Origin: Solirubrobacterales bacterium 70-9
GTDB taxonomy: Bacteria > Actinomycetota > Thermoleophilia > Solirubrobacterales > 70-9
Direction: 5' to 3'
Length of the DNA: 11,353 nt
NCBI GenBank assembly: GCA_001898095.1
Contig: MKSH01000037.1
Location: forward strand, 34,543-45,895
Under the pieces are notes generated by a model, which ran no database searches, was not told the DNA's origin, and worked only from the letters and a program-made list of their open reading frames with translations. Made by a program: the position numbers and the translations under genes. Of the stretch, positions 6,159-11,353 are shown piece by piece. Position 1 is the first letter of the stretch; each line of letters starts with the position of its first letter.

Positions 6159-6176
6159 GGTCACGAGTTCGTGACC
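6159..6176. repeat. 8-bp inverted repeat, 2-base centre
   Basis: GGTCACGA and TCGTGACC are exact complements separated by GT. It starts 3 bases after the 30-bp palindrome. It could be a separate operator-like site or part of the same element. Confidence 0.55.
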
Positions 6177-6219
6177 GTGGAGGAACCTCGCGACAGGTGA
6201 CGGCTCTCGCAATTCGCCG

Positions 6220-6261
6220 TGACGATCCCGGCGTCTCCCCTGCGCCGAGGTGACGTTCCGG
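6220..6261 (-). repeat. Copy 3 of intergenic repeat, inverted
   Basis: On the - strand it begins CCGGAACGTCAC and matches copy 2 at 31 of 42 positions. Together with copy 2 it flanks the palindromes at 6127-6176, giving a nested inverted structure of about 230 bases. Confidence 0.55.
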
Positions 6262-6284
6262 CACTTTCGCGACGTGCCCTCGGC
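6244..6284. repeat. Hairpin, 7 bp outer plus 4 bp inner
   Basis: GCCGAGG (6244-6250) pairs with CCTCGGC (6278-6284), and GCAC (6261-6264) pairs with GTGC (6274-6277). The left side overlaps repeat copy 3, so both structures cannot form at once. Confidence 0.4.
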
Positions 6285-6296
6285 TCCCCGGCGGGC

Positions 6297-6337
6297 CGTG
6301 GAGACTTAGTCGGTCATAGACCGAGTTTCGCTCCACG
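6297..6337. repeat. Hairpin, 7 bp outer plus 6 bp inner
   Basis: CGTGGAG (6297-6303) pairs with CTCCACG (6331-6337), and TCGGTC (6310-6315) pairs with GACCGA (6319-6324) around ATA. It lies 36 bases beyond the cupin stop and could stabilise or terminate the cupin transcript, though no T-run is visible. Confidence 0.5.
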
Positions 6338-6373
6338 CCGCCCGCGCCCCGCACCCCCGGGTCCCTTTCCCGT

Positions 6374-6778
6374 CTATTCCCCCGGCCACCAGTCCCGAGA
6401 ACCTTCGACGTCATCCCGCGGGCTGTCGCCGAGATTCGGCGCGCCGACGATGAGCAACTCCAGCCCCTCCGGTCCGGCCTCGTAGCTACGCCATGAGCTG
6501 GGTGGGACCCGCACCGCGTCCCACTGGGCCAGGTCGATGACCTCGTCGTCGATCGCCATCCGGCCGCCGCCGCCGACCACCACGTAGACCTCCTCCTGGG
6601 TCTCGTGGGTGTGGCCATACGGGAACCGGTAGTTCGGCGGCACGCGTTGGAAAGCCAGGCCGGACTCCTTCAGCTCCAAGGCTTTCGTCGCCGCGCGGAA
6701 CTCCAGGCCCGGGTCGCCGTCGAAGTTCGACCCGAGGTCGTCGAGGTCCTTGCGGAGGTTCTTGTGGGTGAAGGGCAT
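6374..6778 (-). CDS. Small cupin-domain protein
   Basis: A 134-residue single-domain cupin, probably cytoplasmic, with no signal peptide. Cupin motif 1 is seen as PYGHTHETQEEVYVVVGGGG, with His56, His58 and Glu62 or Glu63 as possible metal ligands. Motif 2 is VPPSSWRSYEAGPEG, where the usual His is replaced by Arg97, so any metal site is incomplete. A conserved-looking segment LELLIVGAPNLGD follows. The N-terminus (MPFTHKNLRKDLDDLGSNFDGD) fits cupins of unknown function often labelled only by domain. It lies 9 bases after the 56-residue membrane protein and is likely the last gene of that - strand operon. No good Shine-Dalgarno precedes the ATG, so translation may depend on coupling. Substrate and role are unknown. 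Confidence 0.85.
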   Translation of the reverse strand: MPFTHKNLRKDLDDLGSNFDGDPGLEFRAATKALELKESGLAFQRVPPNYRFPYGHTHETQEEVYVVVGGGGRMAIDDEVIDLAQWDAVRVPPSSWRSYEAGPEGLELLIVGAPNLGDSPRDDVEGSRDWWPGE

Positions 6779-6781
6779 CGG

Positions 6782-6798
6782 CCGAGCCTATTGCTCGG
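6782..6798. promoter_or_regulatory. Small hairpin just before the cupin start
   Basis: CCGAGC and GCTCGG pair over 6 bp around a 5-base loop. It begins 3 bases upstream of the cupin ATG and contains the stop codon of the preceding small gene. It could impede ribosomes starting at the cupin unless they arrive by translating the upstream gene. Regulation is inferred from position only. Confidence 0.35.
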
Positions 6799-6958
6799 TC
6801 GGCCGGCGGGGGAAGGTGCGGAGCTCCTCCAGGTGGAGGCGCGAGAGCTCCTCGCCGAGCGGCGTGAGGACCGGGTGGACGACCTGCAAGCTCGCCCAGA
6901 TCGAGGCGGCCAGCACGGCGACGGCGAAGCGGGCGGCACCGTGCTCTCGGTCGACCAC
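6788..6958 (-). CDS. 56-residue predicted membrane protein, GTG start
   Basis: I do not recognise this protein. It starts at GTG (6958), with AGGGGAA at 6962-6968 placed 3 bases before the start codon, and ends 9 bases before the cupin. Residues 10-27 (RFAVAVLAASIWASLQVV) form one plausible transmembrane segment, followed by a charged, probably helical tail (GEELSRLHLEELRTFPRRP). The N-terminus is short and mixed in charge. It sits between the PP-loop ATPase (35 bases upstream) and the cupin, all on the same strand, so an operon is likely. The open frame continues further upstream antisense to the ATPase, but that part is Arg-rich and shadow-like. It could be a chance frame; the ribosome site and the clear hydrophobic stretch argue for a real gene. 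Confidence 0.5.
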   Translation of the reverse strand: MVDREHGAARFAVAVLAASIWASLQVVHPVLTPLGEELSRLHLEELRTFPRRPTEQ

Positions 6959-6961
6959 GTC

Positions 6962-6968
6962 TTCCCCT
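6962..6968 (-). promoter_or_regulatory. Ribosome binding site of the 56-residue protein
   Basis: AGGGGAA on the - strand, separated by GAC from the GTG at 6958. It is the main support for choosing this start. Confidence 0.45.
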
Positions 6969-6993
6969 GCACGCCGAAGCCTCAGTCGCCGCC

Positions 6994-7686
6994 CTAGTCG
7001 CCGCGCGGCACCAGGTCGCGCGGCACCAGGTCGATGAACCAGACGCCATCGCGGAGGATGACCTCGCCCGGCTCGACCTCGACCGGGGCGGAGAAGATCG
7101 GCCCGTCGACGACGCAGGTGTGGAACTCGCCGTTCTCGCCCGCCAGGTCGACCCCGGCGCGCTCGAACTCGCCCAGCATCGCGGCGTCGATCGTCTCGCC
7201 GAGCAGCGAGGAGGGGAGGACGCCGTCGCGCACCGCGACGAGCACGGCCCGGAAGCCGAGCGCGAGGACCTCGCGCATCAGCTCGGCGCGATCGCGCTGC
7301 CAGAGCGGGTGCACGGCCTCGGTGCCGGCCGCGGCGGCGACCCGCTCGACCCATTCGCGGTGACTCTCGATGTCGATGTCGCCGAAGACGCCGGTGCGCA
7401 GGCCGCGCCGCCCGGCCTCGACCAGCTCGCCCGTCAGCGCCTCCTCGTAGTCGTCCCAGGTGGTCGCGGCGAACGCGATCGGGGCGCCGATCGCCCGCGC
7501 CTGCGTCTCGAGCAGCTCCCGACGCAGGCCGTGCGAGCGCGAGCGCACGCCGCCCTCGGTCAGCATCGTCACCAGCAGCTCGAGCCGGGCGCCGCCCTGG
7601 ATCGCGTGGTGGAGGGCCAGGGCGGAGTCCTTGCCGCCGCTCCAGGAGCAGTAGATGGGCCTGTTATCTTCGTCGCCGTCGGGCAT
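6994..7686 (-). CDS. Dph6/DUF71-family PP-loop ATPase (diphthine-ammonia ligase-like)
   Basis: A 230-residue cytoplasmic ATP-pyrophosphatase. The PP-loop SGGKDSALAL covers residues 16-25. Later family motifs are GVFGDIDIESHREWVERV, the PLW..DR block, and AGENGEFHTCVVDGPIF near residue 185, which is diagnostic of the DUF71/COG2102 group. Archaeal and eukaryotic members amidate diphthine on elongation factor 2. Bacteria lack diphthamide, and comparative genomics has proposed a B12-salvage or other amidation role for bacterial members, so the substrate here is unknown. No cobalamin gene is visible nearby. The ATG at 7686 is the only good start; its Shine-Dalgarno is weak. It is divergent from the secreted protein at 7713 with just 26 bases between. 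The C-terminus carries a duplicated DLVPR from a 15-base tandem repeat. Confidence 0.88.
   Translation of the reverse strand: MPDGDEDNRPIYCSWSGGKDSALALHHAIQGGARLELLVTMLTEGGVRSRSHGLRRELLETQARAIGAPIAFAATTWDDYEEALTGELVEAGRRGLRTGVFGDIDIESHREWVERVAAAAGTEAVHPLWQRDRAELMREVLALGFRAVLVAVRDGVLPSSLLGETIDAAMLGEFERAGVDLAGENGEFHTCVVDGPIFSAPVEVEPGEVILRDGVWFIDLVPRDLVPRGD
7003..7032. repeat. Perfect 15-bp tandem duplication in the ATPase C-terminus
   Basis: GCGCGGCACCAGGTC occurs twice head to tail. On the - strand it encodes DLVPRDLVPR just before the stop. The exact copies and preserved frame suggest a recent slippage or duplication with little effect on the protein. Confidence 0.85.
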
Positions 7687-7697
7687 GGGATCGTCCC

Positions 7698-7707
7698 GGG
7701 AGGGGGA
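7698..7707 (+). promoter_or_regulatory. Ribosome binding site fixing a TTG start
   Basis: GGGAGGGGGA lies 5 bases before TTG at 7713 and is the best purine-rich site in this divergent gap. It supports TTG as the start of the secreted protein. Confidence 0.6.
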
Positions 7708-7712
7708 TTGAG

Positions 7713-8195
7713 TTGAGGCGCATCATCGGCATCTTGAGCGGGTCGCTGGTCATCGCCGTGGTCCTGGCGGCGACGGCGTTCGCGGCGGAAGTCAGCCGCG
7801 ACGAATACAAGGAAGCGGCGGAACCGATCTGTAAGACGAGCGCCAAGGCGAACGAACAGATCCTCTCCGGAGTCCGCAAGGAAGTGAAACAGGGCAAGCT
7901 CAAGACCGCGGCGGCGAAGTTCTCCAAGGCCTCCAAGCAGCAGTCGAAAGCGCTGAAGCAGCTGGAAGCGCTGCCCCAGCCGACCGCCGACGAAGCGCGC
8001 CTCGGCAAGTGGCTCGGCTACCTGAAGATCGAGGCCGAACTCTTCGAACGGGCGGGCCGCAAGCTGAAGGCGGGCGACAAGGCCGGCGCCGAGCACGTCT
8101 TCGCCAAGCTCACCCCGAACGCGAACAAGGCCAACAATCAGGTCCTCCCGTTCGAGTTCCGTTACTGCCGCCTGGAACCCCAGAAGTTCTCCTAA
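7713..8195 (+). CDS. Secreted two-cysteine protein, lineage-type hypothetical
   Basis: A 160-residue exported protein of unknown function. Residues 1-24 are a Sec signal peptide: MRR, a hydrophobic stretch, then TAFA with likely cleavage before Ala25. The mature part is Lys-rich and mostly helical, with an interior that includes KANEQILSGVRKEVKQGKLK. It has only two cysteines, Cys40 in AEPICK and Cys152 in FRYCRLEP, placed near the two ends of the mature chain as if to form a disulfide. I associate this pattern (AEPIC near the N-terminus, ANNQVLPFEFRYC near the end) with proteins common in Solirubrobacterales genomes, but this is recollection. The TTG start is supported by a strong Shine-Dalgarno and by the signal peptide beginning directly at it. 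The acetyltransferase follows 50 bases later on the same strand. Confidence 0.85.
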   Translation: MRRIIGILSGSLVIAVVLAATAFAAEVSRDEYKEAAEPICKTSAKANEQILSGVRKEVKQGKLKTAAAKFSKASKQQSKALKQLEALPQPTADEARLGKWLGYLKIEAELFERAGRKLKAGDKAGAEHVFAKLTPNANKANNQVLPFEFRYCRLEPQKFS

Positions 8196-8225
8196 GGACC
8201 TTCCCTCGCAGCGGGGCGCCGCGGT

Positions 8226-8246
8226 CGATCCGGGAAGATCGGATCG
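8226..8246 (+). promoter_or_regulatory. Hairpin holding the acetyltransferase ribosome binding site in its loop
   Basis: CGATCCG (8226-8232) pairs with CGGATCG (8240-8246) around the 7-base loop GGAAGAT, which contains the GGAAGA Shine-Dalgarno. The last paired base is the first base of the GTG start. It could modulate initiation, or the short palindrome could be chance. Confidence 0.35.
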
Positions 8247-8752
8247 TGGTCGAGATCCGCGGAGCGCAGGAGGGGGACGAGGCAGGGCTGCGGGAGCTCG
8301 ACGCCGCAACCTGGTCGTCGCGGGTCAGCCCGGCGCCGTCGCCCGACCCCGACCGTCCCTTCCTCGAGCGCTTCGACGCCGGGGGCGTGCTCGTCGCCGT
8401 CGCCGGCGAGGAGCTGGTCGGCTACGGGATCCTCGCCCCCTGGCTGCCTCTCCAGTCGGCCGCCCACGTGGTCGAACTGCGCGGCCTCGCCGTCGCCCCG
8501 GGGCGCCAGGGAGAGGGGATCGGGGCACGCCTGCTGGAGGCGGCGATCTCCCGGGTCCGGACCGCGGGCGCGCGCCGCCTCGTCCTTCGCGTGCTCGCCT
8601 CCAATCCCGGTGCCCGGCGCCTCTATGAACGCCACGGCTTCGAGGTCGAGGGCACCTTCCGCGAGGCGTTCCTGCTCGAAGACGCCTACGTCGACGACCT
8701 GATGATGGCGCTGGACCTGAGCCGATGGTCGACCTCTCCACCGCGAAGCTGA
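8246..8752 (+). CDS. GNAT-family N-acetyltransferase
   Basis: A 168-residue acetyl-CoA-dependent acyltransferase of the GNAT fold. Motif A is ELRGLAVAPGRQGEGIGARLLEAA (residues 77-100), with the acetyl-CoA pyrophosphate loop R87-Q-G-E-G-I-G93. Motif B is seen as VLASNPGARRLYERHGFEVEG (117-137). The order is typical and resembles RimI-like enzymes, but the substrate cannot be read from sequence. The GTG start at 8246 gives VVEIRGAQEGDEAGLREL, the usual first strand and helix of a GNAT domain. A much longer frame upstream overlaps the secreted protein and is Arg-rich, so it was not used. It is downstream of the secreted protein, possibly co-transcribed, and converges on the 81-residue gene with 18 bases between stops. 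Confidence 0.88.
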   Translation: MVEIRGAQEGDEAGLRELDAATWSSRVSPAPSPDPDRPFLERFDAGGVLVAVAGEELVGYGILAPWLPLQSAAHVVELRGLAVAPGRQGEGIGARLLEAAISRVRTAGARRLVLRVLASNPGARRLYERHGFEVEGTFREAFLLEDAYVDDLMMALDLSRWSTSPPRS

Positions 8753-8770
8753 CCGAGGCCGACGGCCAGA

Positions 8771-9016
8771 TCATCGTGTCTGTCGCGCCTCCTCCTTAGG
8801 GATGACGAACAGCTCGAACCAGTCCGGCACCGCCCGCTGCAGCCCCGAATAGACCAACCCCGGTTCGGCCGGGATCACGATCCAGTACTCCTCGACCCGC
8901 GGCGGTCCCGGGATGTCGACCACCTGGTAGAGCCGGCGCAGCGCGCTGACCATCCTCTCGCGCCCGAGCCTCGTCGCTACCAGGGTCGGTTCCGGAGCCA
9001 GCCGCGTGTAACGCAT
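8771..9016 (-). CDS. Hypothetical protein, 81 residues
   Basis: I do not recognise it. The protein has no signal peptide, no long hydrophobic segment and no cysteines. Its composition is balanced, with a likely beta-rich second half (VEEYWIVIPAEPGLVYSG, then PDWFELFVIPKEE) after a basic helical start (LGRERMVSALRRLYQVVD). The aromatic-rich sequence and lack of Arg/Pro/Gly runs make it look like a real gene rather than a shadow frame. The ATG at 9016 has only a weak purine stretch (TGAGA) before it. It converges on the acetyltransferase and is divergent from the lipoprotein across 134 bases. Function unknown. Confidence 0.6.
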   Translation of the reverse strand: MRYTRLAPEPTLVATRLGRERMVSALRRLYQVVDIPGPPRVEEYWIVIPAEPGLVYSGLQRAVPDWFELFVIPKEEARQTR

Positions 9017-9104
9017 TTGTCTCAGGGTGCCTGCGCGTTCGTTTCGTCACGCGCCCACTGGACGAACGGTCGATACCGGAATGCGCTCTAAGCGGCGATC
9101 ACGA

Positions 9105-9110
9105 GATAAT
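9105..9110 (+). promoter_or_regulatory. Possible -10 element for the lipoprotein gene
   Basis: GATAAT, the best -10-like hexamer in this GC-rich gap, lies 40 bases before the GTG at 9151. No good -35 hexamer is found 17 bases upstream (TGCGCT), so the call is weak. Confidence 0.3.
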
Positions 9111-9150
9111 CGGACGTTCCCGGCAGTTTTTGGGGACCCCTCCTTTTCCC

Positions 9151-10446
9151 GTGCACAAGGCGAAATACATCGCAGCCCTCCTGGCGCTCGCCGCGCTGCT
9201 GACCGCCTGCGGTGGCGGCGGCTCCTCGACCTCGCAATCGGGTGAAACGGGTACGAATTCGGGACCCGCGAAGGAAGCGGAAAAGGCGCCCGCCAAGGCG
9301 CCGCCCAAGACGATCCCCGCGACCGAGCTCGAACCGCACTACATCGACTGGCCGTATTTCGGGCGCGTGCCCCAGCGCACCCACTACCTGCCCACCCACC
9401 TCGGCGGGATCGACCGCCCGCTCGACCCGCCGCTGACGGTCGCCTGGACGATCAACACCCACGGGCTGATCGAGTTCCCGCCCGCGATCGCCGGCGGCGT
9501 CGCCTACGCGATCAACAAGTTCGGCAACGGCAAAGCGATCGAACTCGGCACCCACAAGGTCCTCTGGGAACTGAAACTCGACCCGAAGAACCACGGCGGC
9601 AAGAAAACCGTGACCGCCCCCGCCTACTACGAAGGCAAGGTGTACGGCGCCTTCCTCGACGGCTACGTCGCGGCGGGGGACGTGAAGACCGGCAAGGAGG
9701 CGTGGCTGCGCAACCTTCACTCCCACCTCGAATCCTCGCCGCTGCCGGTCGACGGCAACGTCTACCTCGGCACCAACAGCCGCAAGGTCGTCGCCCTCGA
9801 CGCCGCCGACGGCAAGACGGTCTGGACCTTCGACGCGCCCGCCGCGGTCAAAGCGAGCCCGAGTTGGGACGACGGCAACATCTTCGTCGGCGACTTCGAG
9901 AGCACGATGCTGGCGCTCGACGCGAAGACCGGCAAGTCGGTCTGGAAGAGCAATACCAGCACCGTCGCGCCGTTCGGCAAGGGCGGCTTCTTCTCCTCGC
10001 CCGCGATCGCCTTCGGCGACGTCTACGCGGCCCGCAACGACGGGACCGTCTACGCCTTCGACGAGAAGACCGGCAAGGTTCGCTGGGCCTTCCAGACCGG
10101 CGAAGCCGTCTACGGCTCGCCCGCCGTCGCCAAGGTCCCAGGCACGCCGCCGACCGTCTACATCGGTTCCGAAAACGGGAAGTTCTTCGCCCTCGACGCG
10201 CGCACCGGCAAGGTTCGCTGGACCTACGACGTCGGCGGCGCGGTGGAGGGGACGGCAACCGTGATCGGCCACACCGTCTACGTCTCCAGCTTCCAGACGA
10301 AAAAGACGGTGGGCATCGACGTCCGCACCCACAAGGTCGACTACACGCTCGACCAGGCTGGCTACACGCCGATGATCTCCGACGGCAGGCGCCTGATCGC
10401 GGTCGGCTATTTCACCGTGCTCGGGCTCGAACCGAAGAAAAAGTAG
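9151..10446 (+). CDS. PQQ-repeat beta-propeller lipoprotein (BamB-like fold)
   Basis: A 431-residue exported lipoprotein, probably anchored on the outer face of the membrane. The start at GTG 9151 gives MHKAKYIAALLALAALLTAC, a signal peptide with lipobox LTAC and lipidated Cys20. A TTG 21 bases upstream is an alternative. A Gly/Ser- then Ala/Lys/Pro-rich linker runs to about residue 60. The remainder is a propeller with repeated ALDAKTGKxVW-type blades: VVALDAADGKTVWTF, LALDAKTGKSVWKS, YAFDEKTGKVRWAF and FALDARTGKVRWTY. These fold like PQQ enzymes, but I see no dehydrogenase catalytic set, so a binding or structural role is more likely. The segment YIDWPYFGRVPQRTHYLP before the propeller is one I associate with Solirubrobacterales lipoproteins. 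BamB function itself is not implied, since that complex belongs to Gram-negative outer membranes. Confidence 0.88.
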   Translation: MHKAKYIAALLALAALLTACGGGGSSTSQSGETGTNSGPAKEAEKAPAKAPPKTIPATELEPHYIDWPYFGRVPQRTHYLPTHLGGIDRPLDPPLTVAWTINTHGLIEFPPAIAGGVAYAINKFGNGKAIELGTHKVLWELKLDPKNHGGKKTVTAPAYYEGKVYGAFLDGYVAAGDVKTGKEAWLRNLHSHLESSPLPVDGNVYLGTNSRKVVALDAADGKTVWTFDAPAAVKASPSWDDGNIFVGDFESTMLALDAKTGKSVWKSNTSTVAPFGKGGFFSSPAIAFGDVYAARNDGTVYAFDEKTGKVRWAFQTGEAVYGSPAVAKVPGTPPTVYIGSENGKFFALDARTGKVRWTYDVGGAVEGTATVIGHTVYVSSFQTKKTVGIDVRTHKVDYTLDQAGYTPMISDGRRLIAVGYFTVLGLEPKKK

Positions 10447-10456
10447 CGCCCGCCCC

Positions 10457-10484
10457 GCGGCGCGCGAACCTCCCGCGAGGCCGC
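10457..10484. terminator. Weak hairpin between convergent genes
   Basis: GCGGC (10457-10461) can pair with GCCGC (10480-10484), with an inner CGCG / CGCG (10463-10466 with 10474-10477). It lies between the convergent lipoprotein and response-regulator stops. There is no T-run, and short GC stems are common at this base composition. Confidence 0.25.
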
Positions 10485-10488
10485 TGCC

Positions 10489-11151
10489 CTACGCGGCGCC
10501 CGCCGGCGAGGCGTCGCGGATCAGCAGCGCCACCTGGACCCGGTTCTCGACCCCGAGCTTCTCGATCACCTTCGAGACGTGCGCCTTCACGGTGGCGACG
10601 CTGAGGTGGAGCTCGGCCGAGATCTCGGCGTTGGCGAGGCCGCGGCCGACCGCCCGCGCCACCTCGAGCTCGCGCGGGCTCAGCGCCGCGAGCAGCCGGT
10701 CGGCATCGTCGCGGGGGGTCCCCGCCTCGCCCTCGGCGGCGACGAAGTCGATCAGCCGCCGGGTGACGGCGGGGGAGAGCATCGAGTCGCCGGCGTCGAC
10801 CAGCTCGATCGCGCGGACGATCTCGGCGGGCGGCGTGTCCTTCAGCAGGAAGCCGGCGGCGCCCGCCCGCAGCGCCCGCAGGACGAGGTCGTCGGCGTCG
10901 AAGGTGGTCAGCATCAGGACCTTGGGCGGGGACGGCTGGCGGGCCAGCAGCGCCGCGGCCGAGACGCCGTCGAGGCGCGCCATGCGGACGTCCATCAGGA
11001 CGACGTGAGGGCGGTGGCGGTCGACCGCGGCGAGCACCCCGTCGCCGTCCTCGACCTCGGCGACCACCTCGATCTCCGGCGCCCCGCCGAGCAGCATCCG
11101 CAGCCCGGAGCGGACCAGCGGGTCGTCGTCGACCAGCATCACCCGGATCAT
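10489..11151 (-). CDS. NarL/FixJ-type response regulator (REC + LuxR HTH)
   Basis: A 220-residue DNA-binding response regulator. The receiver domain (residues 1-115) has the acidic pocket Asp8-Asp9-Asp10, phosphoacceptor Asp54 in VLMDVRM, Thr82/Thr83 in LMLTTFD and Lys104 in FLLKDTPP. The C-terminal LuxR-type helix-turn-helix (about 157-212) reads LSPRELEVARAVGRGLANAE, then HLSVATVKAHVSKVIEKLGV. All key residues are present, so it should be phosphorylated and bind DNA. The ATG at 11151 follows GAGG by 8 bases. It lies 24 bases after the end of the histidine kinase gene and is surely co-transcribed with it. Its regulon is unknown; the convergent lipoprotein is the nearest other gene, but nothing in the sequence links them. 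Confidence 0.93.
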   Translation of the reverse strand: MIRVMLVDDDPLVRSGLRMLLGGAPEIEVVAEVEDGDGVLAAVDRHRPHVVLMDVRMARLDGVSAAALLARQPSPPKVLMLTTFDADDLVLRALRAGAAGFLLKDTPPAEIVRAIELVDAGDSMLSPAVTRRLIDFVAAEGEAGTPRDDADRLLAALSPRELEVARAVGRGLANAEISAELHLSVATVKAHVSKVIEKLGVENRVQVALLIRDASPAGAA

Positions 11152-11175
11152 CGGCGCCGCCTCATCGCGCTCGCC

Positions 11176-11353
11176 TCATCTGGCCCGCCGCTCCCAGGGC
11201 AGCGTCGCGGCGAGGACGAAGTCCCCGTCGGCGGCGACCCCGTGATGGAGCTCGCCGCCCGCCAGCTCGAGCCGCTCGCCCAGCCCGATCAAGCCGCTGC
11301 CCGCGCCCGGCAGCGCCGGCGCCGGAGCCGGGCTGAGATGATTGATTCCTAAT
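11176..11353 (-). CDS. NarL-family sensor histidine kinase, C-terminal fragment
   Basis: Only the last 58 residues are inside the window; the gene continues past the right edge. The visible part is the end of a HATPase_c domain: PGAGSGLIGLGERLELAGG corresponds to the G-x-G-L-x-G-x-x-E-R box that closes the ATP site, and DGDFVLAATLPWER is the usual last strand. The preceding INHLSPAPAP fits the ATP-lid region of such kinases. It would phosphorylate the response regulator encoded 24 bases downstream. Sensor domain and signal cannot be seen. Confidence 0.82.
   Translation of the reverse strand, partial: LGINHLSPAPAPALPGAGSGLIGLGERLELAGGELHHGVAADGDFVLAATLPWERRAR

Larger units (their letters stand above)
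5571..6373. other. Gene-free, palindrome-rich intergenic region
   Basis: About 800 bases between mobA and the cupin gene. Open frames crossing it on both strands run through the inverted repeats, lack Shine-Dalgarno sites and resemble no protein I know, so I call none. The region holds at least eight hairpins, a triple short direct repeat and a diverged repeat in three copies, each listed separately. It could be a cluster of inserted repeat elements, a structured non-coding RNA, or a protein-binding region. The sequence alone does not decide. Confidence 0.7.

Noticed and set aside
6297..6337. Possible tRNA or tRNA-like fold
   Set aside because: It has two nested stems but no T-arm consensus, no four-stem cloverleaf and no suitable acceptor length.
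5571..6373. CRISPR array or integron attC array
   Set aside because: The palindromes differ from each other, spacing is irregular, there is no recurring direct repeat with spacers, and the attC core sites (GTTRRRY) are not found at hairpin ends.
6481..6490. CGTAGCTACG palindrome in the cupin gene
   Set aside because: A 10-base palindrome is expected by chance in a window of this size, and it lies in coding sequence.
9130..9150. TTG at 9130 as the lipoprotein start
   Set aside because: It adds MGTPPFP before the signal peptide and has no Shine-Dalgarno. GTG at 9151 gives a standard lipoprotein signal, although its own ribosome site is also poor.
11330..11353. AT-rich last bases as a contig-end or adapter artefact
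   Set aside because: In the kinase frame they encode INHLSP, which fits the region before the final Gly-rich box of NarL-type kinases, so they look genuine.

Overview
The window is very GC-rich with strong G/C at third codon positions, and uses GTG and TTG starts alongside ATG. That fits a high-GC actinomycetote. The secreted two-cysteine protein at 7713-8195 and the PQQ-repeat lipoprotein at 9151-10446 resemble proteins I associate with Thermoleophilia (Solirubrobacterales). That placement is from memory of the families, not from a search.

Left part (1-5570): a molybdenum enzyme and its cofactor supply. A 5'-truncated iron-sulfur subunit (2-433) and a molybdopterin formate dehydrogenase catalytic subunit with an active-site Cys (436-2553) run on the + strand. 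Facing them on the - strand is a tight operon read moeA, moaC, mog (4837 down to 2612). mobA leaves divergently from moeA (4878-5570). MoaC makes the precursor cPMP, Mog adenylates molybdopterin, MoeA inserts molybdate and MobA adds GMP, giving the bis-MGD that formate dehydrogenase needs. The two convergent units share a long hairpin (2570-2611) that could terminate both.

Middle (5571-6373): about 800 bases without a credible gene, but full of inverted repeats. There are three long hairpin elements (20, 24, and 16+7 bp stems), a perfect 30-bp palindrome, several shorter hairpins, a triple AAGGGACG repeat, and a diverged repeat present in two inverted copies plus a partial third. This is the most unusual part of the window. 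Two related hairpins lie elsewhere, one of them inside the mobA reading frame.

Right part (6374-11353): on the - strand, a Dph6/DUF71-type PP-loop ATPase, a 56-residue predicted membrane protein starting with GTG, and a cupin form a likely operon (7686 down to 6374). Divergent from it are the secreted two-cysteine protein and a GNAT acetyltransferase (7713-8752). An 81-residue hypothetical protein (8771-9016, -) converges on the acetyltransferase. The PQQ-propeller lipoprotein (9151-10446, +) converges on a NarL-type two-component pair (response regulator 10489-11151, and the C-terminal end of its histidine kinase, 11176 to the window edge).

I see no tRNA, rRNA, CRISPR array, transposase or phage gene. 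The candidates for something undescribed are the palindrome-rich intergenic region and its related hairpins, and the split formate dehydrogenase iron-sulfur subunit.
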